From: Panax quinquefolius
Taxonomy: Eukaryota > Streptophyta > Magnoliopsida > Apiales > Araliaceae
Assembly (NCBI GenBank): GCA_020205615.1
Contig: CM035168.1
Span: 2,745,830 to 2,809,829 of the forward strand
Direction: 5' to 3'
DNA: 64,000 nt
Numbering within the stretch: the first letter of the stretch is position 1; the number at the start of each line of letters is the position of its first letter. The notes below the pieces were generated by a model. That model was not told the origin of the DNA and searched no databases. It saw nothing but the letters and a program-made list of their open reading frames with translations. Both the position numbers and the translations under genes were made by a program. Of this stretch, positions 60,981 to 64,000 are shown piece by piece.

Positions 60981-61826
60981 TCTTGATGTAAGCTCATAGC
61001 TCGAGATATTCGATTCATCTAGGAAGTACGAAGATGTATCAAGATTTGCGGCGACATTTTTGGTGGCCAAATATGAAAAGAGACGTTGCAGAATGCGTTG
61101 CAAAGTGCTTAACATGTAAGAGAGTCAAAGCCGAGCATCAAAGGCCAAGCGGATTACTTCAACCATTGGAGATACCGGAATGGAAATGGGAACATATCAC
61201 TATGGATTTTATGGTAGGTCTCCCAACGACTCAGAAAGTATACGATGCGATATGGGTGATAGTGGACAGATTGACAAAATCTGCACACTTTTTGCCAATA
61301 AAAGATTAGATTCAATCTTGATCAGCTGGCAAAGTTATATGTTAAAGAGATCGTGATGAGACATGGAGTTCCAGTGTCAATTGTGTCAGATAGAGATCTA
61401 AGGTTCACATCAAACTTCTGGAAGAGATTAGAAGAATGTATGGGAACACAGTTGCGAATGAGTACGGTATATCATCCGCAAACAGATGGCCAAAGCGAAC
61501 GAATGATTCAGACATTGGAAGATATGCTGAGAGCATGCGTCATGGATTTCAAAGGAAGCTGGGATGAACAATTACCATTGGTGGAATTTGCCTATAATAA
61601 CAGTTACCAAGCAAGCATCGGCATGCCGCCTTACAAAGCATTATACGGCAGGAGGTGCAGAACTCCACTCTGCTGGGATGAAGTCGGTGAACGTCAACTA
61701 TTAGGACCAGAGCTGGTACAACAAACTGCTGAGGTTGTCAAACTCATCAGAAAAAGATTGATAAATGCCAAGATGCATAAAAGAAATATGCTGATCAACA
61801 CAGACAAGATCGTGCATTCGACGTAG
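60981..61826 (+). pseudogene. Element H integrase
   Basis: Zinc finger ([15 protein letters not shown], then [14 protein letters not shown]). Core with [12 protein letters not shown] (first Asp), VSDRDLRFTSNFW (second Asp) and YHPQTDGQSERMIQ (Glu), so the D,D,E triad is complete. A stop near 61307 splits the core into two frames (61034-61309 and 61353-61826). The wording is the same as in C, D and F. Confidence 0.85.
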
Positions 61827-62242
61827 AAAATTACGTTTTCCTAAAAGTTTCTCCTTGGAAGGCAAAAATTCGATTTGGTAAAAAGGGGAAACTAAGCCTG
61901 AGGTTTATTGGACCCTTCGAAGTGCTGCGAAATATTGGAGAGGTGGCTTACGAGGTAGCTCTACCTCCGAAATTGTAAAACATTCATAATGTTTTTCACG
62001 TTTCGGTGTTACGACCCTATAAATCTGATTACAAGCACGTGATTGAGTACGAACCATTGCAGTTTGAGAAAGACTTGTCCTATGAAGAGGTTCCTATCCA
62101 GATAATCGACAGGAAAAAACAAGTGCTCAGGAATAAGGTGATACCTTCGGTGAAGGTAATATGGAGGAACCACAATGTCGAGGAGGCTACGTGGGAACTC
62201 GAAGCTGAAATGATGAAGAATTACCTTGAGTTATTTGTTTAA
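61827..62242 (+). pseudogene. Element H integrase C-terminus and chromodomain
   Basis: SLRFIGPFEVLRNIGEVAYE is followed by a stop at about 61975, then IHNVFHVSVLRPYK. The chromodomain region 62006-62242 reads YEEVPIQIIDRKKQVLRNKV, IPSVKVIWRNHNVEEATWEL and EAEMMKNYLELF. It shows the aromatic W and WEL positions typical of Tekay/Del chromoviruses and is the best preserved such domain in the window. Confidence 0.85.
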
Positions 62243-62335
62243 TCTGTGTTTACGATTCTGGGAACAGAATCTTTGTAAGTAGGGGAGAATATGACGAATG
62301 AGTGTTTGAATTGTGATTCTGAGGACAGAATCCTT

Positions 62336-62350
62336 GTAAGAAGGGAATGA
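62336..62350 (+). other. Polypurine tract of element H
   Basis: GTAAGAAGGGAATGA directly before TGTAATATTCC. Confidence 0.75.
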
Positions 62351-64000
62351 TGTAATATTCCAGAATTTTTATAAATTGTTATATTAAATATTTATTGAAT
62401 TATATAAGTATTTAATGGATGTGTTTATTGTCGAATAAATAATTGTTCAAATTTGATTCGATTTGGTTAATTATTTGTTAAGTAAATAATTAAGGAAATT
62501 AATTATTATATTCTAATTTAATTTAATTATTAAGTTAGAGAGTTTTGATTAAATGAATTATTATATTTTATTTTTTATTTGAATTTGTTATTAAAAGGAT
62601 GTGTTAGTTGATTAAATAAAGTTATAATTATATAGAAAATTATAATTTAGTGGTATTGATTTATGGGTTAAAATAATTTAATAAATTGTTATTAGAATTA
62701 ATTTAATTAAATAAAAGTGTGACAAATAACTTTTTATAAAGGAGTAATTAAAATAACTTAAAGGAGTTTAATTCAGTTTTGCCAAACAAGGCCTAATGCT
62801 TATTAAGTCTTTAATCTAATTGTCTTTTACCAAACAAGGCATAAGGATTAAATGATTATATTTTAAGTGGGTAACCAAACAAGCCTTATGGCTTTTGATT
62901 TTCAAAAACATTATAACTGTTATCAGTTATACTTATATTTATATTATATAATTAATATATATTATTATCTATACGTTATATTCTAGTACGTATGTTAGAC
63001 TAGAGAAAGAAAGACTCAGTAGAAGAGAAAAAAAAAACTTACAAAGAGAAAATAAGAGAGAATTGGGAGAAGTCTAGAGAAATTGAGAAAATAATTGGGG
63101 AAAAGAAGATTGTAATCAAAGGATAGCCACTATCTTCTAACTCTAAGGTATCATCTAAACTTTGTTATTCTTCAAAAGTTATAGTTATTTTCTCCTCCAA
63201 TACTCTCTATAAAATCTTTGTAGAAATTGAATTGTTTATTATATATGGCTTTATATGATAAATTAGTGTTGTGAAACTATATTCATTAGTTTATATATGA
63301 GTATAGTCAATGAATTTATGATATGTATGTAATTTGTGAAGAAAAACTATATTATAGAGAGTTTGTGAATATATATATGAATATGGTTTAGTTTAAGGTA
63401 TAAATTAAGATTTTACTAGTTGTTTAATTGATAAATTGACTATTGAATTTGAAAGAGTATGTATAAACATTGATAAAGTTCTTTGAATTAACTGTTTTGG
63501 TTGAAAAACAAAATCACAAAGGTTGATTTTCATTAAAAATATCAAAAGTGAGTTTTATCAAAAAAAAGGAAATTAGATGTTTTAAATTCGTTGTTTATGT
63601 TTTTTATGGGTAGAAACATGTTAAGAGTCTTTGAATTATGTTTATATGAAGTCTCTATATGAATTATATGTTAATTAGGTCATTAGAAAGTAGCTTGTAG
63701 AGGCGAAAATTGGCTTTTTGTTCATGCCGTTCTTAGAAAGTTTGTCTGCCGGAAGTCTGTGAATTACTTGCATGACCAGACGGCCATGAAGATAACTTTC
63801 AAGGCCATAGTGCATGCAAGACCACACCGCAGCGTGGCCTCGTTGGTTCATTTTTGCATCATAGTCATCATCACGCCATGAAAGAAGACCGACCACAAAT
63901 AAATCGCTGTGGCACCGCAGTGTGAGTTAAGCGTAATGATCTGACAAAGGTACTTTTTATACTCAAAATCTGAAGGAATTGTTATGTGTTAATAGTAGGA
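62351..64000 (+). repeat. 3' LTR of element H (partial)
   Basis: At least 1,650 bases, continuing past the window. It is nearly identical to the 5' copy except for a strongly different block at about 63710-63950. Confidence 0.85.

Larger units (their letters stand above)
58204..64000 (+). mobile_element. Element H: Ty3/gypsy deletion derivative, runs off the window
   Basis: LTR start TGTAACATTCC at 58204 and again TGTAATATTCC at 62351, preceded by a polypurine tract. The two LTRs match closely over at least 1.6 kb. The internal region keeps only RNase H, integrase and chromodomain; primer site, gag, protease and reverse transcriptase are missing between the 5' LTR and 60247. The right LTR end is beyond the window. 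Confidence 0.85.

Noticed and set aside
1..64000. tRNA, rRNA or organelle insertions
   Set aside because: TGGTATC sites were inspected and are retroelement primer sites; no cloverleaf or rRNA segment was recognised by eye. A tRNAscan-SE or Rfam run would be decisive.

Overview
This is plant nuclear DNA, almost certainly from a eudicot. The window is AT-rich and dominated by LTR retrotransposons with Met-initiator-type primer sites. Among them are several plant MITEs and one intact plant-type single-exon gene (a BAHD acyltransferase). A lamiid or asterid source is only a guess. I see no bacterial operon, CRISPR array, rRNA or tRNA gene, and no new defence or signalling system. What stands out is the depth of transposon nesting and a small gene island with captured and duplicated gene pieces.

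Layout. (1) 1-8228: LTR debris. It holds the end of one Ty3/gypsy LTR, then a long solo LTR (832-7901, target duplication ACTTG) that is itself split by a second, opposite solo LTR (1660-4379), then a probable short copia-type LTR. (2) 8229-17108: a gene-bearing island. It contains the intact BAHD gene on the minus strand (8791-10179), a remnant of a second BAHD 5' end (about 14825-14965), a captured fragment of a tandem-kinase receptor-like kinase (12235-12963) inside a palindromic element lodged in (TA)n microsatellites, and at least five MITEs. (3) 17109-24072: a truncated minus-strand chromovirus (C) with a copia solo LTR inserted in its integrase, followed by unassigned sequence. (4) 24073 to the end of the window: one old Ty3/gypsy element (E) whose two LTRs and body have been pried apart by later insertions. 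Its 5' LTR holds a solo LTR (G), which holds a complete 10.26-kb element (D, TSD CTAAA) and an inverted relative (K). Its body holds a complete 15.4-kb element (F, TSD TGAGG), whose LTRs hold a solo LTR (I, TSD GATTG) and a deleted copia element (TSD CTTTT). Its 3' LTR is cut by a chromodomain-bearing deletion derivative (H) that runs off the window.

The retroelement genes are recognisable as gag, protease, reverse transcriptase, RNase H, integrase and chromodomain, but every copy is broken by stops and frameshifts. The only gene I would expect to make a working protein is the BAHD acyltransferase. The D, F, I, C and 1660-4379 LTRs belong to one family with LTRs of about 2.5-2.75 kb that carry two internal tandem arrays downstream of the TATA box.
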